Assembly: GCF_022321485.1 (NCBI RefSeq)
Contig: NZ_JAKOGG010000015.1
Coordinates: 30,574-94,573 of the forward strand
Origin: Shewanella electrica
Lineage (GTDB): Bacteria; Pseudomonadota; Gammaproteobacteria; Enterobacterales; Shewanellaceae
Direction: 5' to 3'
DNA length: 64,000 nt
Shown: positions 17,783 to 27,193 of the stretch, in pieces
Layout: every line of letters begins with the position of its first letter
Numbering within the stretch: the first letter of the stretch is position 1
The notes under the pieces: generated by a model
Databases searched by the model: none
Told to the model about the DNA's origin: nothing
Seen by the model: the letters and a program-made list of their open reading frames with translations, nothing else
Translations under genes and position numbers: made by a program

Positions 17783-18616
17783 TTATTTGGCTGCGTGCAG
17801 ACCATCGTCGCTGATGGTAATTTCGCCGGCTTTATATAAGCCGCCAATCGCCTTTTTAAAGGCTTTTTTGCTCATGGCTAACTCGGCGTAAATCACTTCT
17901 GGCGCGGTTTTATCGCTAAACGGCAAAAAGCCATTAGCTTGTTTCAGGCGTTTAAGGATCAGTTGTGACTGTTTATCTAACTCTTGTTTACCACCTTGTT
18001 GCAGGGCGACATCGAGTTTGCCGTCAGCGCGAACTTGCTTGATAAAGGCTTTTACGGTTTGGCCGTAGCGCAAGTTGCGGAACACATCGCTGTTATGAAT
18101 GACGCCCCAGTGTTGCTGATTAACGATCACCTTGAAACCGAGATCGGATTTACCAGCGATAATCACTTCAACTTGCTCACCATTACGATAGTGCGCCGGG
18201 GTTTTATCGATGAACTTATCAATTTTGGCTGATGCCACAATGCGTTCATCGGCACGGTTAACATGCACGTATACCAAATAGCTACGGCCTTCTTCCGCTT
18301 TTTGCCGTTGTTCAGCAAAAGGTAAGAGCAGGTCTTTATCTAAGCCCCAATCGAGGAAGGCGCCATAAGCACCGGTGGCGATAGTTTGCAGATAGGCAAA
18401 TTGGCCGACTTCTGCCAAGGGTTTACGAGTGGTGGCAATCGGGGTGTCTTCCGAGTCCAAGTAGATAAATACTTCGACTTCATCGCCGATTGCACAGTTT
18501 TCTGGCACGTACTTGCGTGGCAGCAGCACTTGACCCAGTGCATCAGCATTTAAGTAGACGCCAAATTCCACCTGTTTAACGACTGGCAGGCGGCAAGTTT
18601 TTCCGAGTTCGACCAT
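17783..18616 (-). CDS. cvfB: S1-type RNA-binding protein, CvfB/YitL family
   Basis: The protein of about 277 residues carries tandem S1-like OB folds: QVEFGVYLNAD near the N-terminus, then GAYGAFLDWGLDKDLLLPF and LGFKVIVNQQHWGVIHNSD. It ends with a winged-helix-like tail (MSKKAFKKAIGGLYKAGEI), the CvfB layout. CvfB in Staphylococcus binds RNA and affects virulence; its role in proteobacteria is unclear. I chose ATG 18616 because GGAA precedes it and the protein then opens like family members (MVELGKTCRLPVV). The ATG at 18640 adds eight residues and lacks a ribosome site. Confidence 0.82.
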   Translation of the reverse strand: MVELGKTCRLPVVKQVEFGVYLNADALGQVLLPRKYVPENCAIGDEVEVFIYLDSEDTPIATTRKPLAEVGQFAYLQTIATGAYGAFLDWGLDKDLLLPFAEQRQKAEEGRSYLVYVHVNRADERIVASAKIDKFIDKTPAHYRNGEQVEVIIAGKSDLGFKVIVNQQHWGVIHNSDVFRNLRYGQTVKAFIKQVRADGKLDVALQQGGKQELDKQSQLILKRLKQANGFLPFSDKTAPEVIYAELAMSKKAFKKAIGGLYKAGEITISDDGLHAAK

Positions 18617-18722
18617 GGGGATTCCATCAAAGAAAGTCATTTGCGGCGATTATAACGTAATGTGATGCTTAGCGGTGCTGAGAATTTGACTGATCAGCGT
18701 TTAAGTTCATTGGCGTAATCAG

Positions 18723-18738
18723 CTGAATGCTTATTCAG
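18723..18738. repeat. Short hairpin upstream of the polyamine promoter
   Basis: CTGAAT (18723-18728) and ATTCAG (18733-18738) form a 6-bp inverted repeat with a 4-nt loop. It lies 6 nt upstream of the -35 element of the candidate speE promoter, a fitting place for an operator. Confidence 0.45.
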
Positions 18739-18744
18739 TGTTCT

Positions 18745-18773
18745 TTGATTAACGCGCTGAATTTATGTAGTAT
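18745..18773 (+). promoter_or_regulatory. Candidate sigma-70 promoter of the speE-speA-speD leader
   Basis: TTGATT (18745-18750) and TAGTAT (18768-18773) have exactly 17-nt spacing. Transcription would start near 18780, leaving a leader of about 465 nt before speE. Confidence 0.5.
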
Positions 18774-18779
18774 TTTTGG

Positions 18780-19244
18780 ATGTTAAATCGCGCACAGTCA
18801 TTACATGTTGGTATGTGCTGTAAAAAGCCTCGTTATCAGCAAGATTCATGCTTGATTTCTTGGTCTCAGCAAGGTTTAATTGCGCGGTTTTAGGGTGGTT
18901 AGACTGCGAGTCTAACTCTGGGTTATTAGGTTTTATGGTTTATGAGTCATTAACCGTATTCGTGTGGTTTCAATCGTACGGGGTTAAGAGGGTCTTTAGC
19001 TAATGCACAACCATTTATTTGCAGCACTTTACCGAAAAGTGCCAGAAAACCTGGTAGCTGTCGGCGGTCATTACGATGACACTAGCTTGAAGCACCTCAT
19101 TCTTATCCGCATTAATTCTGGCCGCGAAGAGGCCAACAATACCCGCTAATCTGTCGCTGGCGCGACACACTTTACCCGGTCTTTCATGCAGAAAGTCACT
19201 GGGGTTTATCCGTTTTCTTTTTAATCCGGTTCCGGACGAGTTAA
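18780..19244 (+). ncRNA. Long structured 5' leader of the polyamine operon (candidate attenuator)
   Basis: This non-coding stretch holds a perfect 7-bp hairpin (TTAGACT/AGTCTAA, 18899-18915), a 48-codon upstream ORF, a hairpin TGTCGC/GCGACA directly after its stop (19152-19167), and a further imperfect hairpin around CTTTC/GAAAG followed by a T-rich run (GTTTTCTTTTT), then the speE ribosome site. That order resembles translation-coupled attenuation leaders. The regulatory reading is inference from layout only. Confidence 0.4.
19003..19149 (+). CDS. 48-codon upstream ORF in the polyamine leader
   Basis: ATG at 19003, with GAGGG about 10 nt upstream, opens a 48-residue peptide beginning MHNHLFAALYRKVPENL and ending SGREEANNTR, stop TAA. 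It is not a match to SpeFL or any leader peptide I know. The good ribosome site, the intact frame and the hairpin starting 3 nt after its stop suggest it is translated, perhaps as a regulatory leader peptide for speE-speA-speD. It could instead be a chance ORF. Confidence 0.45.
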   Translation: MHNHLFAALYRKVPENLVAVGGHYDDTSLKHLILIRINSGREEANNTR

Positions 19245-20120
19245 ATGCAAGACAAAGTGATCTACTACGAAACGCTCCACCAAGGCTACGGCCAATATTT
19301 TGAAGTTGAACATGTGCTGTTTGAGCAGCGGACTGAACAGTGGCATTTGAGCATTTTTGAGACCAAGAGTCTTGGGCGAGTGATGGCGCTCAATGGTGCC
19401 ATTCAAACCACGGAACGCGATGAATTTATTTACCATGAGATGCTGACGCACGTGCCGTTATTAGCTCATGGACAGGCGAAAAAGGTATTGATTATTGGCG
19501 GTGGTGATGGCGGTATTTTACGTGAAGTGGCAAAACACCGTGAGCTAACGTCGATCACTATGGTCGAAATTGACGCCTCAGTGATTGAGATGTGCCAGAC
19601 CTATTTCCCGAATCACTCAGCCGGGGCGTTTGATGATCCGCGGCTGAACTTGACGATCCAAGACGGACTTGAGTTTGTCCGTCAGTGTAATGAACAGTTT
19701 GATGTCATTATCTCAGACTGTACTGATCCCGTTGGCCCGGGCGAGGTGCTGTTTAGTTCTGAGTTTTACCAAAACTGCCAACGGCTGTTAGCACCCAATG
19801 GCATTTTTGTGGCACAAAACGGCGTGCCGTTTTTACAGCCAGATGAGATCAGCAATACCGTACGCCGTATGCACTCTTACGTGACGGATTGCACCTTCTA
19901 TATGACCGCTGTGCCTACTTACATCGGCGGCAATATGGCGTTTGTTTGGGCAACAGATAACCAGATGGCCAAGTCTGTTAGCTTAGATGAATTACAACTA
20001 AGATTTACACGGGCAGGGCTGGCGACCCGTTTCTATACGCCAGCTTTACATCAGGCAAGCTTTGCTTTGCCTGCTTACATTCAACAAGCGGTAGCGTCTG
20101 CGCTGACAGTTACCGAATAA
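19245..20120 (+). CDS. speE: Spermidine synthase (polyamine aminopropyltransferase)
   Basis: The 291-residue protein transfers the aminopropyl group of decarboxylated S-adenosylmethionine to putrescine. It shows the family signatures in order: the N-terminal beta domain ([13 protein letters not shown]), [23 protein letters not shown] (substrate site), the Rossmann motif [13 protein letters not shown] (about 82-94), the acidic VEID, and the catalytic [12 protein letters not shown] (Asp within SDCTD). Length is normal (E. coli SpeE 288). It is the first gene of speE-speA-speD, separated by 22 nt from speA. ATG 19245 follows GGACGAG. Confidence 0.95.
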   Translation: MQDKVIYYETLHQGYGQYFEVEHVLFEQRTEQWHLSIFETKSLGRVMALNGAIQTTERDEFIYHEMLTHVPLLAHGQAKKVLIIGGGDGGILREVAKHRELTSITMVEIDASVIEMCQTYFPNHSAGAFDDPRLNLTIQDGLEFVRQCNEQFDVIISDCTDPVGPGEVLFSSEFYQNCQRLLAPNGIFVAQNGVPFLQPDEISNTVRRMHSYVTDCTFYMTAVPTYIGGNMAFVWATDNQMAKSVSLDELQLRFTRAGLATRFYTPALHQASFALPAYIQQAVASALTVTE

Positions 20121-20142
20121 CCACTATCACAGGCTGAATATA

Positions 20143-22056
20143 ATGAGTGATTGGTCAATTGATGATGCCCGTAACGGATACAACGTTGCGTACTGGAGTC
20201 AGGGATTTTACGGCGTAAACGACGGCGGTGAGGTGACGGTTTCACCCGATCCTTCTAACCCTAACAGTCGGATTAGCCTGAACGAATTAGCGAAAGACAT
20301 GGTTAAGGCGGGCGTAAGCATGCCGGTGCTGGTGCGTTTTCCACAAATTCTGTGTCAGCGAGTAGATAACCTGTGCCAAGCGTTCAACCAAGCCATTGAA
20401 CGTTATGAATACGGCGCAGATTATCTGTTGGTCTATCCCATCAAAGTAAACCAACAACAAGCCGTAGTAGAAGAGATTCTGGCGAGCCAAAAAAGCAAAG
20501 TTGTGCCACAACTTGGGTTGGAAGCGGGTAGTAAGCCTGAGTTGATGGCCGTATTGGCCATGGCACAAAAAGCTAGCTCAGTGATCGTCTGTAACGGTTA
20601 CAAAGATAAAGAATATATTCGTCTGGCGTTGATCGGTGAGAAATTAGGCCACAAGGTCTACATCGTGCTAGAAAAAATGTCAGAGCTGAAAATCGTTCTG
20701 CGCGAAGCGGCTGAGCTGGGTGTAACCCCACGCCTAGGTCTGCGTGCGCGTTTGGCGTTCCAAGGCAAAGGTAAATGGCAAGCCAGTGGTGGTGAAAAAT
20801 CCAAATTCGGTTTGTCTGCGGCACAAGTGTTGAAAGTGATCGACGAGCTGAAAGAAAACAATATGCTCGATTCACTGCAACTGCTGCACTTCCACTTAGG
20901 TTCGCAAATCGCCAACATTCGCGATATCCGTCATGGGGTAGGCGAAGCGGCACGTTTCTACTGTGAACTGCGTAAACTGGGCGCCAAGATCGATTGTTTC
21001 GACGTCGGTGGTGGTTTGGCGGTGGATTACGACGGTACCCGTAGCCAAAGTAACAACTCAATGAACTACGGTTTGACAGAGTACGCCAACAACATCGTTA
21101 GCACCTTGGCTGATGTGTGTGCTGAATACGAACAACCGGTTCCACGTTTGATCTCCGAATCTGGTCGTTATCTGACGGCGCACCACGCGGTATTGATCGC
21201 TGACGTTATCGGCACTGAAGCCTATGCACCAGAGCAGATTACCGAGCCAGAAGAAGAGGCGCCACAACTGTTGCACAACATGTGGCAGTCTTGGTCTGAC
21301 ATCAGCGAACGCGGTGATTCTCGTGCCTTGATTGAAATCTTCCACGATACCCAATCAGACTTAGCTGAAGCGCATTCATTGTTTGCTTTGGGCCAACTGA
21401 CCCTTGAGCAACGTGCCTGGGCAGAACAGACTAATCTGCGCGTTTGTCATGAACTGCAAGGCCGTATGAGTGCCAAAAACCGTTACCATCGTCCCATCAT
21501 TGATGAGCTGAACGAGAAACTGGCGGATAAGTTCTTTGTCAACTTCTCGTTGTTCCAATCGTTGCCAGATGCTTGGGGTATCGATCAAGTGTTCCCGGTA
21601 TTGCCACTGAGCGGTTTGGACAAAGCGCCAGAGCGCCGTGCGGTCATGCTGGACATCACCTGTGACTCGGACGGTACTATCGATCAATACGTGGATGGTC
21701 AAGGGATTGAAACTACCTTGCCAGTGCCAGCATGGAACAGCGAAAGCCCATATCTGCTCGGCTTCTTCTTGGTTGGCGCTTATCAAGAGATTTTGGGTGA
21801 TCTGCACAACCTGTTTGGTGACACCAACTCTGCGGTTGTTCGAGTGGATGAAAATGGTTTGCCAAGTATTGAAACTGTGCTGGCAGGCGATACCGTGGCA
21901 GATGTATTGCGCTATGTTAACTTGGATGCGGTGTCGTTTATGCGCACCTACGAAGAACTGGTCAATACCCATATCGAGGAAGATGAACGCGCCGCGATTT
22001 TGGAAGAGCTGCACCTAGGTATCAAAGGTTACACCTACCTAGAAGACTTTGCTTAA
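20143..22056 (+). CDS. speA: Biosynthetic arginine decarboxylase
   Basis: The 637-residue, PLP-dependent fold-III enzyme converts arginine to agmatine, the entry step to putrescine when agmatinase or agmatine deiminase is present. The PLP lysine is Lys101 in YPIKVNQQ. The [13 protein letters not shown] loop binds the PLP phosphate, and the active-site cysteine segment appears as [14 protein letters not shown] near the C-terminal third. Length matches SpeA (E. coli 658, with a longer N-terminus). No agmatinase gene is in the window. It lies between speE and speD, so the three genes were probably assembled as one pathway operon. Confidence 0.96.
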   Translation: MSDWSIDDARNGYNVAYWSQGFYGVNDGGEVTVSPDPSNPNSRISLNELAKDMVKAGVSMPVLVRFPQILCQRVDNLCQAFNQAIERYEYGADYLLVYPIKVNQQQAVVEEILASQKSKVVPQLGLEAGSKPELMAVLAMAQKASSVIVCNGYKDKEYIRLALIGEKLGHKVYIVLEKMSELKIVLREAAELGVTPRLGLRARLAFQGKGKWQASGGEKSKFGLSAAQVLKVIDELKENNMLDSLQLLHFHLGSQIANIRDIRHGVGEAARFYCELRKLGAKIDCFDVGGGLAVDYDGTRSQSNNSMNYGLTEYANNIVSTLADVCAEYEQPVPRLISESGRYLTAHHAVLIADVIGTEAYAPEQITEPEEEAPQLLHNMWQSWSDISERGDSRALIEIFHDTQSDLAEAHSLFALGQLTLEQRAWAEQTNLRVCHELQGRMSAKNRYHRPIIDELNEKLADKFFVNFSLFQSLPDAWGIDQVFPVLPLSGLDKAPERRAVMLDITCDSDGTIDQYVDGQGIETTLPVPAWNSESPYLLGFFLVGAYQEILGDLHNLFGDTNSAVVRVDENGLPSIETVLAGDTVADVLRYVNLDAVSFMRTYEELVNTHIEEDERAAILEELHLGIKGYTYLEDFA

Positions 22057-22077
22057 CAGAGATTTTGTTAAATAAAA

Positions 22078-22097
22078 GGGGCTGCCACGGCAGCCCC
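22078..22097. repeat. Perfect 9-bp inverted repeat between speA and speD
   Basis: GGGGCTGCC (22078-22086) and GGCAGCCCC (22089-22097) are separated by 2 nt and lie 21 nt after the speA stop and 14 nt before the speD start. No T-tract follows. It may attenuate or stabilise the transcript so that speD is expressed at a different level from speA. Confidence 0.8.
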
Positions 22098-22111
22098 ATC
22101 AGGTATGAAAG

Positions 22112-23041
22112 ATGTTTTTTGAAGGTTCAGAAAAAAAAATAGAACTCATAGTGACACCAGAAACGCCATCACTACGCTCGTTGGGACGACCTTTTTGGGA
22201 AACCATGGTAGGCAAGGCTCATGCGGAAATTTTATCCAGCGTAAGTAATGATGACTGCGACGCCTACCTGCTGAGTGAGTCCAGTTTATTTGTGTGGGAC
22301 AACCATTTTTTAATGTTGACCTGCGGCACCACCACCTTAGTGCATGCGGCGACACATTTTATTGATACCTTAGGTACCGATGCTGTGGCGTTTTTGAGCT
22401 ATCAGCGTAAAAACGAGTATTTGGCCCATCTGCAAACCTCCTCGTTTGAAGATGATCTCAAACTACTGCGCCAAAAAATCAGTGGTCATGCTTATCGTGT
22501 TGGTCATCTTGATTCGCACCATCATTACATCTTTTACACCGATAAACCTTACCAAGCTGACCCGAGTGACATCACCAATGAGCTGCTGATGTATCACATC
22601 AGTGGTGACACGGCGGATTACCTGCGTTCCACCGGACAAAAGATTGAACAGATCCGTCAGCGGTTGCAGTTGAGTAGCTTACTCGGCGATTTTGCCATTG
22701 ATGATTTCCTGTTTGAGCCATTTGGCTACTCGGTCAACGGTATTCGCGGCAAAGAGTATTTCACTATTCACGTAACGCCGCAGGAAGATACCTCCTATGT
22801 GAGTTTTGAAACCAATCTGGCGCTGACCGGTCAGCATAGCGAACTGTTTGCTGCGTTGTTACATGCGTTGCAGCCGGGCAGTTGGGATATTATCGGCTTC
22901 AACTCGCCCGCCAATACCCTCGGCTTTCCGGCCAATCACCGTTTAGGGTTGAGCAACATGACCTTAGAGCAAGGTTATGAACTCAGTTTTAGTCATTACC
23001 AACGCTGTGAGCACGAGTACCTATTGCCTACGCGGCTATAA
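22112..23041 (+). CDS. speD: S-adenosylmethionine decarboxylase proenzyme, eukaryotic-type
   Basis: The 309-residue pyruvoyl enzyme makes decarboxylated S-adenosylmethionine for SpeE. It follows the long eukaryotic pattern, not the short E. coli or Bacillus SpeD pattern. The N-terminus MFFEGSEKKIEL matches human FFEGTEK with both active-site glutamates (Glu4, Glu7). LLSESSLF gives the Glu56-Ser57 self-cleavage site that forms the pyruvoyl group. Cys71 in LTCGTT corresponds to the human proton donor Cys82. Ser207 (GYSVNG) and His220 (TIHVTP) match the processing residues Ser229 and His243. ATG 22112 has AGG 8 nt upstream. Its place after speA and speE fits the pathway. Confidence 0.9.
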   Translation: MFFEGSEKKIELIVTPETPSLRSLGRPFWETMVGKAHAEILSSVSNDDCDAYLLSESSLFVWDNHFLMLTCGTTTLVHAATHFIDTLGTDAVAFLSYQRKNEYLAHLQTSSFEDDLKLLRQKISGHAYRVGHLDSHHHYIFYTDKPYQADPSDITNELLMYHISGDTADYLRSTGQKIEQIRQRLQLSSLLGDFAIDDFLFEPFGYSVNGIRGKEYFTIHVTPQEDTSYVSFETNLALTGQHSELFAALLHALQPGSWDIIGFNSPANTLGFPANHRLGLSNMTLEQGYELSFSHYQRCEHEYLLPTRL

Positions 23042-23072
23042 TTGAAACCATTCTGTAGCGGAGAATTACAGC

Positions 23073-23714
23073 ATGTCTGACTTAAGCGACATTCGGCGTG
23101 AATATACCCAAGGTGGCTTACGCCGTGGGGATTTGCCCAGCGAACCTTTTAGTTTGTTTGAGCGCTGGATGCAGCAGGCATGCGACGCGCAATTAGTTGA
23201 TCCTACCGCCATGGTGGTGGCGACGGTTGACAGCCAGCAGCGCCCATTTCAGCGCATCGTGTTGCTGAAACGCTTTGATGAACAAGGCTTTGTCTTCTTC
23301 ACCAACCTCGGTAGCCGCAAGGCGCAGCAGATTGAGCACAATAGTGCCGTGAGTTTGCTGTTTCCGTGGCATGCGCTGGAGCGACAAGTGGCCGTTTCTG
23401 GTCACGCCACTAAGTTATCAACTGCCGAAGTGTTGAAATACTTCCTCTCTCGTCCTAAAGATAGCCAGATTGCGGCTTGGGTGTCGCAGCAATCGAGCAA
23501 AATTTCCGCTCGCCAAGTGCTCGAAGCTAAGTTTTTAGAGATGAAAAACAAATTTGCCCAAGGCGATGTGCCGGTGCCGTCATTTTGGGGCGGTTTCCGC
23601 GTCGTGCCCGACAGCATCGAATTTTGGCAAGGCGGTGAAAAACGTCTCCATGACCGCTTCCTTTATAGCCGTGACGCTGAACAAGGTTGGACAATTGACC
23701 GTTTAGCACCATAA
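23073..23714 (+). CDS. pdxH: Pyridoxine/pyridoxamine 5'-phosphate oxidase
   Basis: The 213-residue FMN enzyme forms pyridoxal 5'-phosphate, the cofactor of SpeA upstream. Recognisable segments are the N-terminal [11 protein letters not shown], the FMN-binding [24 protein letters not shown] split beta-barrel, [12 protein letters not shown] and the conserved end [16 protein letters not shown] with DRLAP. Length equals the family norm. It starts at ATG 23073, 31 nt after speD, and may be read through from it; no terminator separates them. The metabolic link with a PLP enzyme may be coincidental. Confidence 0.95.
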   Translation: MSDLSDIRREYTQGGLRRGDLPSEPFSLFERWMQQACDAQLVDPTAMVVATVDSQQRPFQRIVLLKRFDEQGFVFFTNLGSRKAQQIEHNSAVSLLFPWHALERQVAVSGHATKLSTAEVLKYFLSRPKDSQIAAWVSQQSSKISARQVLEAKFLEMKNKFAQGDVPVPSFWGGFRVVPDSIEFWQGGEKRLHDRFLYSRDAEQGWTIDRLAP

Positions 23715-23808
23715 CGGACAAATCAAGTTGCAAGCCTCGATGTGCTGAACTAGGTTTAAATTATCAGTTCATGGCCAGATTTTCGGCACGTCAAAGCAGA
23801 GGCTTGCT

Positions 23809-24384
23809 ATGTTCACCAAATGGCTGTTGTCTGTCGCGCTACTCCTTACCAGTATGTCCAGTTGGGCTAATTGGCAATTCGTTCCCGAACATTCCACTGT
23901 TTATGCGATATCCACTAAAGCACAGCATATTGCTGAGGTGCATAAGTTCTCAATCGCTTCAGCTACGCTGACACCGCAAGGACAGTTTTCGCTGGTGATT
24001 GAGCTAGCGTCAGTGGTTTCTGGTGTCGAGCACCGCAATCAGTTGCTACGAGATGTGTTGTTTGAAGTGGCGAAATATCCGCAGGCGACGTTGACCGCGG
24101 CAGTGGCCGAACAATGGCTGGCAGATTTGCCGCTGGCGCAGGTGGTGTCGTTATCGCTGCCCGCCAAGCTACAATTGCATGGTGTGCAGCAAATGTTGGC
24201 TTTGGAACTCAATGTGGTCAAACTCAGTGCTGAGCAGATTTGGGTGACCAATGCGCGGCCTGTGGTGCTGGATCTGGCGACATTCGGTTACACTAACGGA
24301 CTACATAAGCTGGCGCAGTTGAGTAGCTTAGACAGTATTGCGGCGATGGTGCCGATGAGTTTCTCATTGTTGCTGCAGAAATAG
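23809..24384 (+). CDS. YceI-like periplasmic protein
   Basis: The 191-residue protein has a signal peptide (residues 1-21, ending SSWA) and the lipocalin-like YceI fold. Evidence is the opening NWQFVPEHSTVYAISTK, the HRNQLLRDVLFEVAKYPQATLTA segment equivalent to the YceI 'xxRdxhLrs..FFd..kyP.itF' motif, and the late LATFGYTNG. YceI proteins bind isoprenoid lipids in their barrel (known for a few members), and some are induced by alkaline or osmotic stress. AGAGG lies 6 nt before the ATG. It is monocistronic between pdxH and the DUF3802 gene. Ligand unknown. Confidence 0.8.
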   Translation: MFTKWLLSVALLLTSMSSWANWQFVPEHSTVYAISTKAQHIAEVHKFSIASATLTPQGQFSLVIELASVVSGVEHRNQLLRDVLFEVAKYPQATLTAAVAEQWLADLPLAQVVSLSLPAKLQLHGVQQMLALELNVVKLSAEQIWVTNARPVVLDLATFGYTNGLHKLAQLSSLDSIAAMVPMSFSLLLQK

Positions 24385-24503
24385 CCCAACAAGCCAATGC
24401 TTGATCAATGTGTTACGCTTTTATTGTTTCATAATGGCCTTGATTCTATTAGTCTAAATGCTAATTCGTATTTGGCGACAACAATACTCAGTGAGTAGGT
24501 GAC

Positions 24504-24854
24504 ATGGTTACAGATAAAGACGGATATGCCCATCTGATCCAATACTTAAGTGAAAATTTGGGATTGTTTACCAACGTCGGGGCCAACCCCGGTGAAAATA
24601 CTGTGCTGGAGTTGTTTGAAGAGCAGTTAGCGGCGCAAATTATCATGATCTGTGGCCAGAATCCGGAGTTATCATTCAGCCAGCGTAATACGGTGATCCG
24701 TGAAATTGATGCGGTGGTGTACGACTTGGAAGAAGTGCTGGGTAAAATGGCTAATCAACATGCGACCACCGAGCAGATCCATTTCATCAGTGAATTTTCT
24801 GGCCTGATCAAAAATCTCTTTGATCAAGAGGTCAGTGACATGCTGAAAGCCTAA
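24504..24854 (+). CDS. DUF3802 family protein
   Basis: The 116-residue, acidic, mostly alpha-helical protein has no signal or membrane segments. The opening MVTDKDGYAHLIQYLSENL and the helical core RNTVIREIDAVVYDLEEVL match the small DUF3802 family found in Shewanella, Vibrio and relatives. No function is established. It is followed by a strong terminator shared with the convergent acs gene. The family call rests on my memory of its members, not a search. Confidence 0.72.
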   Translation: MVTDKDGYAHLIQYLSENLGLFTNVGANPGENTVLELFEEQLAAQIIMICGQNPELSFSQRNTVIREIDAVVYDLEEVLGKMANQHATTEQIHFISEFSGLIKNLFDQEVSDMLKA

Positions 24855-24891
24855 TACTCACGTAGTTACTTGTGCGAATAAGCGCTAAAAG

Positions 24892-24918
24892 AAAACCCCT
24901 GACGAACAGGGGTTTTTT
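24892..24918. terminator. Bidirectional rho-independent terminator (DUF3802 gene / acs)
   Basis: AAAACCCCTG (24892-24901) and CAGGGGTTTT (24907-24916) form a perfect stem with T residues following and A residues preceding it, between two convergent genes. Confidence 0.92.
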
Positions 24919-24941
24919 GTGTCTGTCGTTGCCGTGTTAGC

Positions 24942-26897
24942 TTATTCGGCGCGGTTCAAACGTGTCTCAATCAGCGTATCAATCACCCCTGGATCTGCCA
25001 GTGTTGAAGAATCGCCCAAATTGGTAATCTCGTTGGCGGCAATTTTACGCAAGAAGCGACGCATAATCTTACCTGAACGGGTCTTTGGCAGGCCGGTGGC
25101 CCACTGGATTAAGTCTGGTGTTGCTAACGCACCAATCTCTTTGCGAACCCATTGGCGTAACTCTTGGCGCAACGCTTCAGAAGGCTCTGTGCCTTTATTT
25201 AACGTCACATAGGCGTAAATGCCTTGGCCTTTAATGTCGTGCGGATACCCCACCACTGCAGCCTCGGCCACCATATCGTGTGCCACTAAGGCACTCTCAA
25301 TTTCGGCAGTACCCAAGCGGTGACCAGACACGTTAATTACATCGTCCACACGACCAGTGATCCAGTAATAACCATCTTCATCACGGCGGGCGCCATCGCC
25401 AGTAAAGTACATGCCGTGGAAGGTTTTAAAGTAGGTTAGGGCAAAGCGTTCATGGTCACCATAAACGGTACGCATTTGGCCGGGCCAAGAATCGAGGATC
25501 ACTAAGTTACCTTCGGTCGCACCTTCCAAAATTGTGCCGGTGTTATCAACCAATGCTGGCTGCACGCCAAAGAATGGGCGAGTCGCCGATCCGGGTTTAG
25601 TATCGGTTGCGCCTGGCAGCGGCGTAATCAAAATGCCGCCGGTTTCTGTTTGCCACCAAGTATCCACAATCGGGCATTGCTCATGGCCGATCACTTCGTG
25701 GTACCAACGCCATGCTTCAGGGTTAATCGGCTCACCCACTGAGCCCATAATACGCAGTGAATCACCTTTATATTTGGCAAATTGCTCTTTGCCTTCTGCC
25801 ATGAGGGCGCGGATCAGCGTCGGCGCGGTATAAAGAATGTTCACTTTATGGCGGTCAATCATTTCACCTAAGCGAGCTGGGCTAGGGGAGTTGGGCACCC
25901 CTTCGTGGATCAACACGGTGGCGCAGTTTGCCAGCGGTCCATACACCATGTAGCTGTGGCCGGTGATCCAACCCACATCGGCGGTACACCAGTAAACCTC
26001 ACCCGGTTTGTAATCAAATACATATTCGTGGGTCATGGAGGCGTACACCATGTAGCCGCCGGTGGTGTGTAACACGCCTTTCGGGTTGCCCGTTGAACCT
26101 GAGGTATACAGCAAGAACAACGGGTCTTCAGCGCCCATCTCTTCTGGCTCACAAAATTCGGAGGCGGTTTCGGTTAATGAATGCCACCAGATATCGCGTC
26201 CTTCTACCCAATCAATGGAGTTGCCAGTGCGTTGCAGCACAATCACTTTTTCTACGGTGGTGACATCGGCATGGGTTAATGCTTCATCGATGTTACGCTT
26301 CAGCGGAATGTTGCGGCCGCCACGTACGCCTTCATCAGCAGTCAGCACCACTTTGGATTTGCCATCTTTGATACGTGAGGCAATAGAATCCGGTGAAAAG
26401 CCGCCAAACACCACCGAATGAATGGCGCCGATGCGGGCACACGCCAACATGGCAACGGCAGCTTCTGGCACCATTGGCATATACATAGTCACAACATCGC
26501 CACGGCGTACGCCTTGACTGCGCAAGGCATTGGCAAACTTACAGACTTCGGTATGCAGTTGGCCGTAGGTGAGGGTACGCTGTTCTTTGGCATCATCGCC
26601 TTCCCAGATGATTGCCACTTTGTCGGCGTGTTGTGCCAGATGACGATCGACACAGTTCACTGAGGCATTGAGTGTGCCGTCATAAAACCATTGAATAGAC
26701 AGGTTATGATCATCAAACGAAGTCTGTTTGATTTTGCTGTAAGGTTTAATCCAATCAATACGTTTGCCATGTTCACGCCAAAAGCCTTCAGGATTGACAA
26801 TAGACTCCTGATACATGCGTTTATATTTGTCGTCGTTAATCAACGCGTTGGAAGCAATCGATTCTGGCACTTTATAAGTTGTCGGTTGGCTGCACAT
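24942..26897 (-). CDS. acs: Acetyl-coenzyme A synthetase
   Basis: The 651-residue enzyme activates acetate to acetyl-CoA via acetyl-AMP, used for acetate scavenging. Motifs are the ATP loop [11 protein letters not shown], the WWQTETGG core, [20 protein letters not shown], and the C-terminal lysine Lys610 in [11 protein letters not shown], the residue acetylated to inactivate E. coli Acs (Lys609). The frame continues 24 codons further upstream, but ATG 26897 has GGGAAG 5 nt before it and gives the family length of 652. It is divergent from a CrbS-type sensor; the shared upstream region has operator-like repeats. Confidence 0.97.
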   Translation of the reverse strand: MCSQPTTYKVPESIASNALINDDKYKRMYQESIVNPEGFWREHGKRIDWIKPYSKIKQTSFDDHNLSIQWFYDGTLNASVNCVDRHLAQHADKVAIIWEGDDAKEQRTLTYGQLHTEVCKFANALRSQGVRRGDVVTMYMPMVPEAAVAMLACARIGAIHSVVFGGFSPDSIASRIKDGKSKVVLTADEGVRGGRNIPLKRNIDEALTHADVTTVEKVIVLQRTGNSIDWVEGRDIWWHSLTETASEFCEPEEMGAEDPLFLLYTSGSTGNPKGVLHTTGGYMVYASMTHEYVFDYKPGEVYWCTADVGWITGHSYMVYGPLANCATVLIHEGVPNSPSPARLGEMIDRHKVNILYTAPTLIRALMAEGKEQFAKYKGDSLRIMGSVGEPINPEAWRWYHEVIGHEQCPIVDTWWQTETGGILITPLPGATDTKPGSATRPFFGVQPALVDNTGTILEGATEGNLVILDSWPGQMRTVYGDHERFALTYFKTFHGMYFTGDGARRDEDGYYWITGRVDDVINVSGHRLGTAEIESALVAHDMVAEAAVVGYPHDIKGQGIYAYVTLNKGTEPSEALRQELRQWVRKEIGALATPDLIQWATGLPKTRSGKIMRRFLRKIAANEITNLGDSSTLADPGVIDTLIETRLNRAE

Positions 26898-26940
26898 AAA
26901 TACTTCCCATTTCAGTGATGCGTGTCGCAAAAGTATGGTT

Positions 26941-27016
26941 TGTATACAGCTTTGCTCTCTATTAGACATTGGTCTATTTATACTTATGTCTTATTTTTCA
27001 AAAGGATATAGACCAA
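26941..27016. promoter_or_regulatory. acs/crbS divergent control region with TAGAC/GTCTA operator candidate
   Basis: On the minus strand TGTATACA (26948-26941) supplies a -10 element for acs without a good -35. In its place lies the inverted repeat TAGAC-N4-GTCTA (26963-26976). A further half site, TAGAC (27009-27013), sits within ATAGACCAA, which is an inverted match to TTGGTCTAT at 26969-26977. A weak -35 covered by a palindrome is the usual layout of an activator-dependent promoter. CrbR is the candidate activator (inference). Confidence 0.5.
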
Positions 27017-27193
27017 ATAATGCTGAGGCAACGGCGACATTTTAAACGGCAAAAAACCATGAAAAGTGCGAGAATTAGCGGCGATAACTATCCGTGTCAT
27101 AAGGAATATTTCACCTTTGGACGTTTTGCGGTAGTTTATGGCTCAGAATACGCTGTTCACATAAAAATGCTGTACGCAGCAGCAACGGAATAG

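Noticed and set aside
26898-26969. N-terminal extension of acs
   Set aside because: The added 24 residues have no match to Acs; ATG 26897 has a good ribosome site and gives the family length.
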